From NCBI RefSeq assembly GCF_027947535.2, contig NZ_JAAGKO020000031.1, positions 37,532 to 101,531 of the forward strand: DNA of 64,000 nt, written 5' to 3'. Position numbers and translations under genes: made by a program. Below are positions 47,082 to 58,567 of this stretch, one piece after another. Within the stretch, counting starts at the first letter, position 1, and every line of letters starts with the position of its first letter. The stretch is from Streptantibioticus silvisoli (lineage in GTDB: Bacteria; Actinomycetota; Actinomycetes; Streptomycetales; Streptomycetaceae). Under the pieces are notes generated by a model, which was not told where the DNA came from, ran no database searches, and worked only from the letters and a program-made list of their open reading frames with translations.

Positions 47082-47423
47082 TCAGGCGCCCCCGCCGGCC
47101 GTCCGGGCGGTGTGCGCACGGATCGCGGCCTCCACGGCGGCCGGGTCGTCCGGCGTGATGAACGGATGGACGTATCCGCCGACGTCCAGCACCAGCCCGG
47201 ACGTCTTCGACGGGCGCCGGGGGTCCAGGTGGAACCAGTACCGGGGGTTGGACGTGCCCCAGATCCGGCCGCGCCCGCTGAAGACGTCCATGTCGACCCG
47301 CCGCACGCCCTTGATACGCCCGTACGGGATCGCCTTCGTGCCCCACGGGAAGTAGTAGCCGCGAATCCGCAGCCCGCGCTCCCCGCACTCCACCCACCGG
47401 TCCCGGTACCCGTCGCCCGTCAT
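47082..47423 (-). CDS. Small hypothetical protein with a PH-like fold
   Basis: The 113-residue product has an alternating beta pattern (GLRIRGYYFPWGTKAIPYGR, IKGVRRVDM, RIWGTSNPRYWFHLD) and one C-terminal helix (DPAAVEAAIRAHTA). This suggests the bacterial PH-domain fold. GAGGAG precedes the ATG. No partner or function is known. Confidence 0.65.
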   Translation of the reverse strand: MTGDGYRDRWVECGERGLRIRGYYFPWGTKAIPYGRIKGVRRVDMDVFSGRGRIWGTSNPRYWFHLDPRRPSKTSGLVLDVGGYVHPFITPDDPAAVEAAIRAHTARTAGGGA

Positions 47424-47521
47424 GCCGAACTCCTCACCGCCGACGCCTGCCGGGCTCCTGCCCGGTCACGGCACCCGGAACCCCGAACGGCTGCCGGCGG
47501 TGGCCACCGGCCGCTCGTGCG

Positions 47522-48106
47522 TCACTGCGGCCCGGTCAGCTCCCACTGCCCGACCGTCTCGTACCGCGGTCCGGCGCCGCCCGGCCGGCGGGACGAGGAC
47601 CGGGCGTGGGAGCGGATGAGCTGAAGGCGGTCGGCGGTCCAGGGGGCCGAGGTGACGGGGGCCAGCTCGGCGGCGAGGGAGCGCAGGTCGTCGGGGGTGG
47701 CGTCGGGGCGGGCGCGGGCCAGGGTCAGGTGCGGGCGGAACGGGCGATCCTCCAGCGCGATCCCGGCGTGCCGGGCGCCCTCGGTGACCGAGGCGGCGAG
47801 CCGGGTCAGCGCGGCGGTCTCGCCGGTCACCGCGGCCCACAGCACGGTGGCGCCGAACCGGCCGGCGCCGGCGAGCCGCAGCGTCATCGGCGGGTGCCGG
47901 CGGGCGGTGCGCGCGAGCCGTTCGGTCAGCGCGGGCAAAGTCACGCCGGGGTCGGTCGCGCCGAGGAACGCCAGCGTGACGTGCCGGCCGGACGCCTCGG
48001 TCCACCGCAGCCGTCCGGCCCGCGCGCCGGTCGTCAACGGACCGATCGCACGGGCCAGTTCGCCCAGCACGGCGGCGGGCGGGGTCACCGCGACGAACAG
48101 CCGCAC
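47522..48106 (-). CDS. thpR: RNA 2',3'-cyclic phosphodiesterase
   Basis: The 194-residue 2H phosphoesterase has two HxTx motifs, HVTL at His42 and HLTL at His126, and the start MRLFVAVTPP typical of ThpR. It hydrolyses RNA 2',3'-cyclic phosphates in family members. The start is GTG with GAGGGA upstream. Confidence 0.9.
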   Translation of the reverse strand: MRLFVAVTPPAAVLGELARAIGPLTTGARAGRLRWTEASGRHVTLAFLGATDPGVTLPALTERLARTARRHPPMTLRLAGAGRFGATVLWAAVTGETAALTRLAASVTEGARHAGIALEDRPFRPHLTLARARPDATPDDLRSLAAELAPVTSAPWTADRLQLIRSHARSSSRRPGGAGPRYETVGQWELTGPQ

Positions 48107-48117
48107 CGGCGCGTTCC

Positions 48118-48201
48118 CTCCGTCACGCCCACCGTCGCACCTTCCGTCACGCTCTCCGCCACACCCTCCGTCGCACCTTCCGTCACGCCCTCCGTCACAC
48201 C
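48118..48201. repeat. 12-bp tandem repeat, seven copies, at the MFS 3' end
   Basis: Seven units of the pattern YTCCGTCRCRCC fill the gap between the MFS gene and thpR. The last unit overlaps the MFS stop codon (48195-48197). Confidence 0.85.
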
Positions 48202-49901
48202 GCCGCCACCGGAGTGCGCGGGCCGGTGCCGGGGCCGTCGCCGCGGACCCGTTCGGCGGTCCCGGCCGGCACGCCGTGCGCGGGGTCCTCCTCGGGGGTG
48301 AGCGCCGCGCTGTCGTCGGGGGTCACGACGCCGTCCGCCCCGGCGGTGCCCACCGGGTCGGCGCCGGAGGTGGGCACGGCGGCGTCCTGCGGGGCCCGCC
48401 CGGTCCGCGGCACCAGGGTGAGGCGGCGGCCCGGGGTGCGCGGGGCGAACTTCAGCCGCATGCCGCCGACCCGCACCAGGATGAGCGCGATGGTCAGCGC
48501 GGCCAGCCCGGAGACCAGGCCGCCGAGGAAGAACCCGACGCGGGCGCCGTAGGTGTCGGTGATCCAGCCGACGAGCGGGCCGCCCAGCGGGGTGCCGCCG
48601 ACGAAGACCATCATGAACAAGCTCATCACCCGCCCGCGCATGGCCGGGTCGGTGGCGAGCTGCACGGAGGAGTTGGCGGTGGTGTTGATCGTGATGCCGA
48701 ACATGCCGACGACCACCAGCAGGCCCACGAACAGCCAGATCGACGGTGACAACGATGCCGCCATCTCCAGGGCCCCGAAGACCATCGCGGCGCCCAGCAG
48801 CATCCGCATCCGGGTGGTGACGCGGCGGGCGGCGAGCAGGGCGCCGATCAGCGAGCCGATGGCCATCGCGGTGTTGAACAGGCCGTAGGTGCTCGCCCCG
48901 GACCCGAAGACGGTGTGGGCGAACGCGGAGAGCCAGATGGGGAAGTTGAAGCCGAAGGTGCCGATGAAGCCGATCAGCACGATGGGCCAGATCAGGTCGG
49001 GGCGGCCGGCGACGTAGTGCAGGCCCTCGCGGAGCTGGCCCTTGCCGCGCGGGGCGCGTTCGACGTGGTGGAACTCGGCCGGGCGCATCATCAGCAGTCC
49101 GATGAGCGGCGCGGTGAAGGACAGGCCGTTGATCAGGAACGCCCAGCCGCTGCCGACCGCGGTGATCAGCACACCGGCGACGGCCGGGCCGACCAGCCGG
49201 GCGGTCTGGAAGTTGGCGGAGTTGAGGCTGACGGCGTTGCGGACGTCGCGGGGGCCGACCATCTCCACGACGAAGGACTGCCGGGTGGGGTTGTCCACCA
49301 CGGTGACCACGCCGAGCAGGAAGGCGATCAGGTACACGTGCCAGACGTGGACGTGTCCGCTGAGGGTCAGCACGGCGAGCGCGAGGCCCAGCAGGCCCAT
49401 GGCGGCCTGGGTGACCATCAGCAGCGCGCGCTTGGGGTAGCGGTCGGCGATGACGCCGCCGTACAGGCCGAACAGCAGCATGGGCAGGAACTGCAGCGCG
49501 GTGGTCACCCCGACCGCGGTCGAGGAGCCGGTGATGCTGAGCACCAGCCAGTCCTGGGCTATGCGGGACATCCAGGTGCCGGTGTTGGATATCACGCCGC
49601 CGGTGGCGAACAGCCGGTAGTTGCGCACCTTGAGCGAGCTGAAGGTCTGGCGCTTCGTGCGGCCGCCGGGGGATGCCGCGGGGGTGCCGCCGGGGGCCGG
49701 GGCACCGGTGGCCGGCGCGGTGCCGGCGCTGTCCGGGGCGCTGCCCGGGGCCGTGGCCGGCGCGGTGGCCGGAGCGCTGTCCGGTGCGGTGGCCCCGGGG
49801 CCGGCCGGCGCGGTGGTCGGCACGTCGGGCGGTGTCGGCGGGTTCGTCGGCGGGCTGGGGTTCGATCCGGGTGCGGCGTCTGCTCCGGGGGCCGAACTCA
49901 A
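48195..49901 (-). CDS. MFS transporter of the drug-efflux type
   Basis: The 568-residue product has about 80 disordered Pro/Thr/Ala residues, then 10-12 transmembrane helices beginning with SLKVRNYRLFATGGVISNTG. The motif GGVIADRYPKRALL is the MFS loop 2-3 signature. A disordered C-terminal tail follows. The start appears to be TTG, with AGGAG eight bases upstream. It lies 62 bases after a MarR gene in the same direction, which probably regulates it. The substrate is unknown. Confidence 0.87.
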   Translation of the reverse strand: MSSAPGADAAPGSNPSPPTNPPTPPDVPTTAPAGPGATAPDSAPATAPATAPGSAPDSAGTAPATGAPAPGGTPAASPGGRTKRQTFSSLKVRNYRLFATGGVISNTGTWMSRIAQDWLVLSITGSSTAVGVTTALQFLPMLLFGLYGGVIADRYPKRALLMVTQAAMGLLGLALAVLTLSGHVHVWHVYLIAFLLGVVTVVDNPTRQSFVVEMVGPRDVRNAVSLNSANFQTARLVGPAVAGVLITAVGSGWAFLINGLSFTAPLIGLLMMRPAEFHHVERAPRGKGQLREGLHYVAGRPDLIWPIVLIGFIGTFGFNFPIWLSAFAHTVFGSGASTYGLFNTAMAIGSLIGALLAARRVTTRMRMLLGAAMVFGALEMAASLSPSIWLFVGLLVVVGMFGITINTTANSSVQLATDPAMRGRVMSLFMMVFVGGTPLGGPLVGWITDTYGARVGFFLGGLVSGLAALTIALILVRVGGMRLKFAPRTPGRRLTLVPRTGRAPQDAAVPTSGADPVGTAGADGVVTPDDSAALTPEEDPAHGVPAGTAERVRGDGPGTGPRTPVAAV

Positions 49902-49963
49902 GGGTGGTACTCCTCACTCATTCGTCACTCGCGCCCGCTGCCGGCCGCCGGGGTCCCCGGTGG

Positions 49964-50398
49964 CTACAGCTGGGCGAGCTTCTCCAGTACGGGAGCGGCC
50001 GCACGCAGCAGCTCCCACTCGTTCTCGTCCAGACCTTCGGTCAGTGCGGCCAGCCAGGCGTCCCGCTTGCGGCGGCTCTCGCTGAGCATGGCCTCGGCCT
50101 GTTCGGTGCGGCTGACGACGACCTGGCGCCGGTCCTCCGGGTGCGGTTCCCGGCGGACCAGGCCCTTCGCCTCCAGCATGGCCACGATGCGCGTCATCGA
50201 CGGCGGCTGCACGTGCTCCTTGCGGGCCAGCTCGCCCGGGGTGGCGGAGCCGCACCGGGCCAGAGTGCCCAGGACGGACATCTCGGTCGGGCTCAGCGAC
50301 TCGTCCACCCGCTGGTGGCGCAGCCGGCGTGACAGCCGCATGACGCCCGCACGGAGCGAGCTGACGGCGCTGAGGTCGGCCTCTGACTGTTCGGTCAC
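49964..50398 (-). CDS. MarR-family transcriptional regulator
   Basis: The 144-residue winged-helix protein contains LSPTEMSVLGTLARCGSATP, GELARKEHVQPPSMTRIVAM and the wing EPHPEDRRQVVVSRTEQA. The start is GTG at 50398, eight bases after a -10, so the mRNA is leaderless. It heads a two-gene operon with the MFS transporter. Confidence 0.9.
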   Translation of the reverse strand: MTEQSEADLSAVSSLRAGVMRLSRRLRHQRVDESLSPTEMSVLGTLARCGSATPGELARKEHVQPPSMTRIVAMLEAKGLVRREPHPEDRRQVVVSRTEQAEAMLSESRRKRDAWLAALTEGLDENEWELLRAAAPVLEKLAQL

Positions 50399-50406
50399 AG
50401 TCCATT

Positions 50407-50435
50407 AGGTTATCTCATTACTTACGCTAAGGAAA
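50407..50435 (-). promoter_or_regulatory. MarR-MFS promoter and likely operator
   Basis: TTTCCT (50435-50430) and TAACCT (50412-50407) are 17 bases apart on the minus strand. The overlapping AT-rich TTAG...CTAA segment (50405-50430) is the most AT-rich stretch nearby and is a natural place for MarR to bind. Confidence 0.5.
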
Positions 50436-50551
50436 CTTCGCCCGGCCGTCGAGCCCCAGGTCAGGCGGCACTGTGTGCGAACTCACCCGAACGAGTGAGT
50501 TCGGTGCCGAACCGGTGGCACCGGGGCCCGCCGACCGGCGACCGTAGGCGC

Positions 50552-50740
50552 ATGGCATGCGACGGATCGAAAGTGTTCAGCCTCCGGGTGGACGCGGAGC
50601 TGATGGCCCGGACGGCCTCGCACGCGGCCCGGCGCGGCATGACCGTCCAGGACTACGTGGTCCAGGTCCTGCTGCGCGACGACTTCGACGAGCGGTTCAG
50701 CGTCGCCGTCCAGGAGACGGAACGTTTCTACGCCGGGTAG
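50552..50740 (+). CDS. Small ribbon-helix-helix-like protein
   Basis: The 62-residue product reads SKVFSLRVDAELMARTASHA and ARRGMTVQDYVVQVLL, an RHH/antitoxin-like pattern of one strand and two helices. The C-terminus has ETERFYAG. No toxin gene is adjacent, so a free-standing regulator is more likely than an antitoxin. Confidence 0.6.
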   Translation: MACDGSKVFSLRVDAELMARTASHAARRGMTVQDYVVQVLLRDDFDERFSVAVQETERFYAG

Positions 50741-50748
50741 CCGGGCCG

Positions 50749-50754
50749 TAAAGT
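50749..50754 (+). promoter_or_regulatory. -10 element TAAAGT for a leaderless start
   Basis: TAAAGT ends six bases before the ATG at 50761. Confidence 0.5.
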
Positions 50755-50760
50755 GTGGGC

Positions 50761-51042
50761 ATGAGGACGACCACGTGGCAGCCGCGTCACGAGACGCCGG
50801 AGCCGCTCGAAGCGAACGACGTCGCCATCACCATCGGCGGCACGATCATCTGGGCCGTGCTGTTCGTCGTCCAACTCCCCTTCTACGGCTGGTACTCCGA
50901 CCACGGGCACGCCTGGTGGATCTGGTGCTGCGCGGCCGGCGCGGCGCTCGGCGTGGTGGGCATCGTCTACACACGCCGGCGCCGCGACGCGATCCGCCGC
51001 AGCCATCAGCGGGAGTCCGGCCCCGCCGCCGACCAGGGCTGA
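50761..51042 (+). CDS. DUF2530-family membrane protein
   Basis: The 93-residue protein has two transmembrane helices (GGTIIWAVLFVVQLPFYGWY, WWIWCCAAGAALGVVGIVY) and a basic C-terminal tail. It matches the actinobacterial DUF2530 pattern (EPLEANDV...GGTIIW). Function is unknown. Confidence 0.8.
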   Translation: MRTTTWQPRHETPEPLEANDVAITIGGTIIWAVLFVVQLPFYGWYSDHGHAWWIWCCAAGAALGVVGIVYTRRRRDAIRRSHQRESGPAADQG

Positions 51043-51065
51043 CCTGCGCCGCGCCCGCTCCCCCG

Positions 51066-51071
51066 TAGGGT
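51066..51071 (+). promoter_or_regulatory. -10 element TAGGGT for a leaderless start
   Basis: TAGGGT ends seven bases before the ATG of the P-type ATPase. Confidence 0.5.
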
Positions 51072-51078
51072 CGGGCGC

Positions 51079-53487
<2,409 letters not shown>

Positions 53488-53679
53488 GGAGTGCCGCCGC
53501 GACCGGTGAAGAACGTGCACGGCCGCCCAGCCGGTTGCACCGAGAGCATATGTGACCGTTAGCGGCCAGCCATCCGGTTCGTTCTTTACCCGACCGTCGA
53601 CGGGCGTTTAGTATCCCGGCCGTATCCACAGCCACCCGGGCCGCCGGGCCTTCCGTCGGCGCACCCACGAAGGATTGAC

Positions 53680-53892
53680 ATGGCCCTGACCTTGGCGCCC
53701 GCGCGTTCCCACATCTTCCACAGCTCCAGCCACACCACGTACCACCACATCACGACGTACCACCACACGACCGGCTACACGTCCTACGGCCACTCCTCCG
53801 GCGGTGGCGGCAGCCTGGTCATCGGCATCATCGTGCTGGTCGTGATCGGCGTCATCTTCTTCGCCGTCAAGGCCGCCTCCAGCCGGGGCTGA
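53680..53892 (+). CDS. Small membrane protein with a His/Thr/Tyr-rich N-terminus
   Basis: The 70-residue product has an N-terminal stretch with SSHTTYHHITTYHHTTGYTS, a short Gly linker and one transmembrane helix (LVIGIIVLVVIGVIFFAV). The repeated THH/YHH pattern could bind metal ions. GAAGGA precedes the ATG. No family is recognised. Confidence 0.7.
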   Translation: MALTLAPARSHIFHSSSHTTYHHITTYHHTTGYTSYGHSSGGGGSLVIGIIVLVVIGVIFFAVKAASSRG

Positions 53893-53914
53893 CGCCGGGG
53901 GCGGCCCGGCCGGG

Positions 53915-56900
53915 TCAGTCGAACCAGCGGGCGGTGGCCAGTTCGCCGCCGCGGTCGAGGTCCTCCAGCAGCGCGGCGACCTCGAACCGGCGCTGCCACG
54001 CCCCGGCCGCCCACGCCAGCCCGGCCGCCACGCCCTCCAAGGTGGCCGCGTGCAGGGTGCCGTCCACCCAGCGCCAGTCGAGTTCGGCCTCGCCGTCGGG
54101 GCCTTCGACCAGCAGCTCCTCGTGCTCCAGGTACTCCAGCGGCGCGCCGGGCAGCAGGTCGCGCACCTCGGCGGGGACCTCGTGCGGCTCGCCGTGGCTG
54201 ACCACCGGTGCGGCCAGCGTCCCGCTGAGCCGGCGCACCTGGAACAGGTCGGCCAGCTCGGCGGCGTGGTCCGGGCCGGCCGGCAGCAGCGGCAGGCCGG
54301 CGGCCAGCGGCATCAGGTCCGGAACGTCGGCGACCACCGCGTCGGCGGCGTCCACCACCCGGCACTCGCCGTCCACCACCGCCCGCACGTCCTCCGGCAG
54401 CGTGACGGCGTCCGGGTCGAGAAGGCTCAACCGGGCGTACAAACCGTGCAGTTGACTGGGCGTCACCTCGCGGTCGGGGTCGGCGAGCCGGCCCAGCAGT
54501 TCGGCCGCGCCACCGGGCTCGTCCAGCAGCGCCGCGACCGAGGTCCGCACGCCCAGCGCCCGCAGCACCTGCTCGTCGACGTCCTCGGTGCGCGCCTCGT
54601 CGTACAGCCCGGCCAGCAGCGGGTCACCGCCGGCCGCCCGCAGTCCCACCGGGCGGCGGCCGTCGAGCACCGGGTGGTCGCGCAGCCACCAGGCGGTGAA
54701 GGACCGCACGCTGCGGGTCGTACCGTCCGGCAGCAGCACCCGCACCGGCGAGGTGACCGCCTCCCGCAGCGGCGGGCGGGCCAGCAGCTCCAGCGCCCGC
54801 GGCCACGCGCCGTCGTCGACCAGGTCCAGGTCCCGCACGCCGACCAGTTCGGTGGCCACCGGCGGCACGTCGGTCTCGGGCAGCTGGTCGAGGACGTCCT
54901 CGCACCACACGTCGACCGCGTCCAGCAACCCCGCGTCGTCGGGTTCGGCCCAGTCGGTGTCGCGCGGCTCCAGGTCGTCCGGGTCGAGCACCACGTCGTT
55001 GCCGCGCACCAGCGCGAAGGTGGCCAGCACGCCCAGCGCGGTCAGCGGGCCCTCGCCCCAGCGGTCCGCCAACTCGTTGTCGCAGCAGGCCAGTTCACCC
55101 GGACGGATGACCTGCTCGAACTCGCTTCCCGGCAGCACCAGTTCGCTCGCCGGGGCCAGCTCGCCCTCGTCGTCCGGCAGCGCCAGCGCGCCCAGCCACG
55201 GTTCGTCGCCCGGCTCCAGGCCCGCGTCGCGGACCAACGTCAGGACCAGCTCGGCGAGTTCCTCCGGATCCAGGCCGGGCGCGTCCTCGTCCCACACCTC
55301 GCCGGCGTCCATCGAGGCGGCCACCGCGGCCCGCACCTGCGGCGTGGTGAGCACCGCGCGGGCGGTGGCGGGCAGCGCGCCCAGCTTCTCCAGCAGCGGG
55401 TGCGCCGCGTCGGCGTGCACCACCCGCAGGCCCAGCCGGTCCAGCCCCGGCGGCAGCGCGCCGTCCGCCGTGGGCAGCAGGATCTGCCGCGGTCCCACCA
55501 CGGTCCGGCCGTCCGCCAGCGGCACCGGCAGGCCGGTCAGCCGGTCGGGGTCGGTGCCGGCCAGCGCGTCGTACAGCCGCCGCCACCACTCGGCCGGGCG
55601 CTCGGCCCCGGCCAGCCGGTCGATCGCGTCGTGCAGCGACAGCCGGGCCACGTCCAGCGTGCGCAGCTCGACACGGCGCTCCAGGCCGGCCGGCAGCAGG
55701 CTCGGGAAGACCTCCGCCAGCACCGTCACCGTCGCGTCGCCGGCGCCCTCCACCAGCTCGGCGCGGTCCGGCCGCAGCGCCGGCGACTCCTCGCCCCGCG
55801 CGTCGTCCTCCTGCCCCGGCTCGACCTGAGCCGGCTCGCCCTGCGCGGCTTCGTGGGCCGGCGGCAGGAACGCGATCCGCGGCAGCGCCTCCAGCAGGTG
55901 GCCGCGCAGTGCGGCGTCCAGCTCACCCTTGCCCAGCGGCCCCGGCACCAGGTCGATGATTCCGGCGGTCAACGGGCGCCATTCGGCCAGCAGTCCGGCG
56001 TAGGTCTCGGCGGCCCGCTCGGTCACGTACGCGGCCAGCGGGCCGTCCGCCACGTGCCGGCGCGTCGGGTCCAGCGGGAACGACGCGATGAGCAGCGCCG
56101 GCAGCCCCAGGCCCTCGTCGGTCGGCGTCGGTGCGTGCACCACCGGGGCGGTACGCGGCCGGGCCGGGGCGCCGGCGGCGTCCACCGGCACCGCCCAGGT
56201 CACCGACCAGCCCAGCCGGGAGCGTTCCTCCACCGGCCGGTCCGCGAGCAGCTGAGGCGCCAGCGTCCCGGAGGCGGTCCGCACCCGCCACCGGGTGGTG
56301 CCCGCCGCGCTGTCCTCGATCTCCACGCCGTCCGGCACCTGACGCTGCGTCAGCTTCCGCACACCGTCCGGCGTTTCGACGGTGACCTCGGCCAGCGCCG
56401 GCAACGCCAGCAGCAGCGCGTCGTCGATCTCGGCGAGCATCCGCGCGGTCGACCCGTGCGCCGCCTCGTCGCGCAGCGGCAGCACGACCGCCGTGTCGTA
56501 GCCGTGCGGCGCGTTGCCCTCGGCCGGCAACGGCAGGCGCAGCGACGGCAGATGGCCCGCCCGGCGCTCCAACTCCTCGGCCAGCGCCGGACTTTCCGCG
56601 GCGGCCTCCAGGGCCAGCTCACGGGCCCGGGTCAGCGACCAGCGGACCCCGCCGCTGCGGCTGAGCACCGCCGGCTCGTCGGTGACCGCCATCACCGCGG
56701 AGAAGCCGACGCCGAACCGGCCGACCGCCTCCGCGTCCCGCTTGGCCGACGCCCGCAGCGTCGACAGCGACTCCACGCCCTGCGCGTCCAGCGGCGCCCC
56801 GGTGTTCGCCGCCGTCAGCACCCCGTCCCGCAGCGTCAGCGAGAACCGCCCCGGCACCCCGGCCCGCACGGCGGCGTCCGCCGCGTTCTGCGCCAGCTCC

Positions 56901-57058
56901 ACCACCAGCCGGTCCCGGTACCCGCCGAGCGCGAGGTCCTCCTCCGCGTTCGCGTCCTCCCGGAACCGCGCCGCCGAAGCGGCCCACGCGGCCAGCACGG
57001 CGGACCGCACCCGCCCGGTCCCGAACGGATCTCCCGCGGTGGGCGTCTGGACGTTCAC
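53915..57058 (-). CDS. Sacsin-like GHKL ATPase-domain protein
   Basis: The 1047-residue product begins with an Hsp90/sacsin-type ATP-binding domain: N-box VVELAQNAADAAVRAG with Asn58 and the glycine box VGRFGVGFSAVMA at 112-124. The remaining 800 residues are acidic, Leu/Ala-rich and lack known domains. The family is annotated in streptomycetes as a sacsin N-terminal-like or Hsp90-like protein of unknown role. The GTG at 57058 has GGAGG five bases upstream, better than the ATG at 57085. It is next to the DUF3027 gene in the same orientation. Confidence 0.85.
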   Translation of the reverse strand: MNVQTPTAGDPFGTGRVRSAVLAAWAASAARFREDANAEEDLALGGYRDRLVVELAQNAADAAVRAGVPGRFSLTLRDGVLTAANTGAPLDAQGVESLSTLRASAKRDAEAVGRFGVGFSAVMAVTDEPAVLSRSGGVRWSLTRARELALEAAAESPALAEELERRAGHLPSLRLPLPAEGNAPHGYDTAVVLPLRDEAAHGSTARMLAEIDDALLLALPALAEVTVETPDGVRKLTQRQVPDGVEIEDSAAGTTRWRVRTASGTLAPQLLADRPVEERSRLGWSVTWAVPVDAAGAPARPRTAPVVHAPTPTDEGLGLPALLIASFPLDPTRRHVADGPLAAYVTERAAETYAGLLAEWRPLTAGIIDLVPGPLGKGELDAALRGHLLEALPRIAFLPPAHEAAQGEPAQVEPGQEDDARGEESPALRPDRAELVEGAGDATVTVLAEVFPSLLPAGLERRVELRTLDVARLSLHDAIDRLAGAERPAEWWRRLYDALAGTDPDRLTGLPVPLADGRTVVGPRQILLPTADGALPPGLDRLGLRVVHADAAHPLLEKLGALPATARAVLTTPQVRAAVAASMDAGEVWDEDAPGLDPEELAELVLTLVRDAGLEPGDEPWLGALALPDDEGELAPASELVLPGSEFEQVIRPGELACCDNELADRWGEGPLTALGVLATFALVRGNDVVLDPDDLEPRDTDWAEPDDAGLLDAVDVWCEDVLDQLPETDVPPVATELVGVRDLDLVDDGAWPRALELLARPPLREAVTSPVRVLLPDGTTRSVRSFTAWWLRDHPVLDGRRPVGLRAAGGDPLLAGLYDEARTEDVDEQVLRALGVRTSVAALLDEPGGAAELLGRLADPDREVTPSQLHGLYARLSLLDPDAVTLPEDVRAVVDGECRVVDAADAVVADVPDLMPLAAGLPLLPAGPDHAAELADLFQVRRLSGTLAAPVVSHGEPHEVPAEVRDLLPGAPLEYLEHEELLVEGPDGEAELDWRWVDGTLHAATLEGVAAGLAWAAGAWQRRFEVAALLEDLDRGGELATARWFD

Positions 57059-57343
57059 GGTGACCTCCGCTGGCGTTCGCGTCATGGGACTCAGCATGTT
57101 GTACCTGGTCCCGGCGCCGAAAGCACAGGCGGTCCCACTCTCCCGGGGCGCGCGGGCCCCGCCGCCCGCCCGCCGGAGCGCCGCTGCCGCCCGCCGCGAC
57201 ACCCCGCCGCACCGCTGACGGCACGGCGTGGCGCGGCGTGCGCGAGGCGCCAGGGGCGTACGCGCAACCCGCGGCGTACACGGGGACCTGGGGCGTACGC
57301 GGGACCCGCGACGAGCGCGGAACCCGCGGCGTACGCGCGGGAC

Positions 57344-58183
57344 CTACCGCAGCGGGTCCGCGCCGAGTTCGTCCAGCACCGGGGCCGCCGGCTGCGGCGG
57401 GGTGGGCATGACCGCCGCCTCGGAGTGCCCGCCGCACCCGTAGGCCAGCGAGACGACCCGCCCGTCGGCCGGGCTGAACTCGTTGGCGCAGATGCCGAAC
57501 GCCTGCCGCAGGGACCCGGAGATCGGCGCGAGGAAACCGCAGGAGACGCAGTGCGCCGGAGCGGCCTGGGCCATCGGCGACTTGGTGCCGAACGACTCCT
57601 CCCAGCGGTCCGCGGCGGTGTGCAGCCCGTAGCGCGACAGCACCCGGGCGCGGCGCAGGCCGAGCTGTTCGGCCAGCGCGGCGGCGGTCACCGCGTCGGG
57701 CGCCGGCAGCACGGAGTCGTCGGGCGCGACGACGGACTCCGTAGCGGCCGCTGCGGGCAGGTCCGGCTCCGGCACCGCGACCTCGTCGTCGGGCACCGAC
57801 ATCCAGCCCGGTTCCAGGCGCAGGTCGTCCGCCTCGGTGGGCAGCAGGTCGCCGGGGCCCATGTCGCCCGGCCGCAGCCGTTCGCTCCAGGGCACCCACT
57901 CGGGTGCCAGGATCGCGTCCGCGTCGGGGAGCAGCACCGCCTCGTCGACGGTGACGAGCTTGGCGCGGGAGGCCCGGGCGACCGTGACCGCCCAGCGCCA
58001 GCCGCGGTAGGCGGGGTCCTCGCACGCGAAGGAGTGCGTGACGACGCGGTCACCCTCCGCGACCACGCCGAGATGGTCGCCGACGGCCCACGCACCGGCC
58101 GTCTCCTCGGCCGCTGTGCGGGCGAGGTCGACCGCCTCGGCGCACAGACGGTCCGCTGTCCGGCTTCGCATCGCAGCACTCAC
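57344..58183 (-). CDS. DUF3027-family protein
   Basis: The 279-residue actinobacterial protein has an N-terminal helical domain (LCAEAVDLARTAAEETAG), a beta-rich middle (YRGWRWAVTVARASRAKLV) and a C-terminal conserved cysteine segment (HCVSCGFLAP, CANEFSPADGRVVSLAYGCG). The GTG at 58183 with AGGAGA upstream is preferred to the ATG at 58171. Function is unknown. A 12-bp palindrome AGAATCGATTCT (58185-58196) lies directly before the start. It is upstream of the sacsin-like gene and probably linked to it. Confidence 0.85.
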   Translation of the reverse strand: MSAAMRSRTADRLCAEAVDLARTAAEETAGAWAVGDHLGVVAEGDRVVTHSFACEDPAYRGWRWAVTVARASRAKLVTVDEAVLLPDADAILAPEWVPWSERLRPGDMGPGDLLPTEADDLRLEPGWMSVPDDEVAVPEPDLPAAAATESVVAPDDSVLPAPDAVTAAALAEQLGLRRARVLSRYGLHTAADRWEESFGTKSPMAQAAPAHCVSCGFLAPISGSLRQAFGICANEFSPADGRVVSLAYGCGGHSEAAVMPTPPQPAAPVLDELGADPLR

Positions 58184-58567
58184 AAGAATCGATTCTCTCC
58201 TACGCCGTCGCACGGGTGCGCCGACCGGAACGCTTGGCGGGCGGGGACGGAGCGGACCAGCGGACCGCGTACGACGTCACCGACCGGCCGTCCTCGGACG
58301 CGCATGGCCTTCGTTCCCCATTCTGCGGGAACAGCCGGGCGCGTGGGGCGAGAAACGTGCTGTCTAAGGCGCGGAACGCACGCTACCCGTCCGCGGTCCG
58401 TGCGGGAAGTCGGGGGTGGTGGGACGAAGGGCACGGGGCGTGTCCGAATCGTGACGTCGGGCGGTCCGGCCCCGGCGCGTCCCAAGGGGTGGGCTTCCGG
58501 GCGACGCGCCGGGGTAGGAGGGCGAAATGGGTGCCGCCGTGCCACTGATGGGGGGAGGATGCCAATC

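Noticed and set aside
48085..49917. Minus-strand frame with VTEG repeats that might extend thpR upstream
   Set aside because: It is in a different frame from thpR and comes from the 12-bp DNA repeat and the MFS shadow.
50552..51042. RHH-like protein plus membrane protein as a toxin-antitoxin pair
   Set aside because: The second gene fits DUF2530 and has its own leaderless promoter, so there is no toxin candidate.
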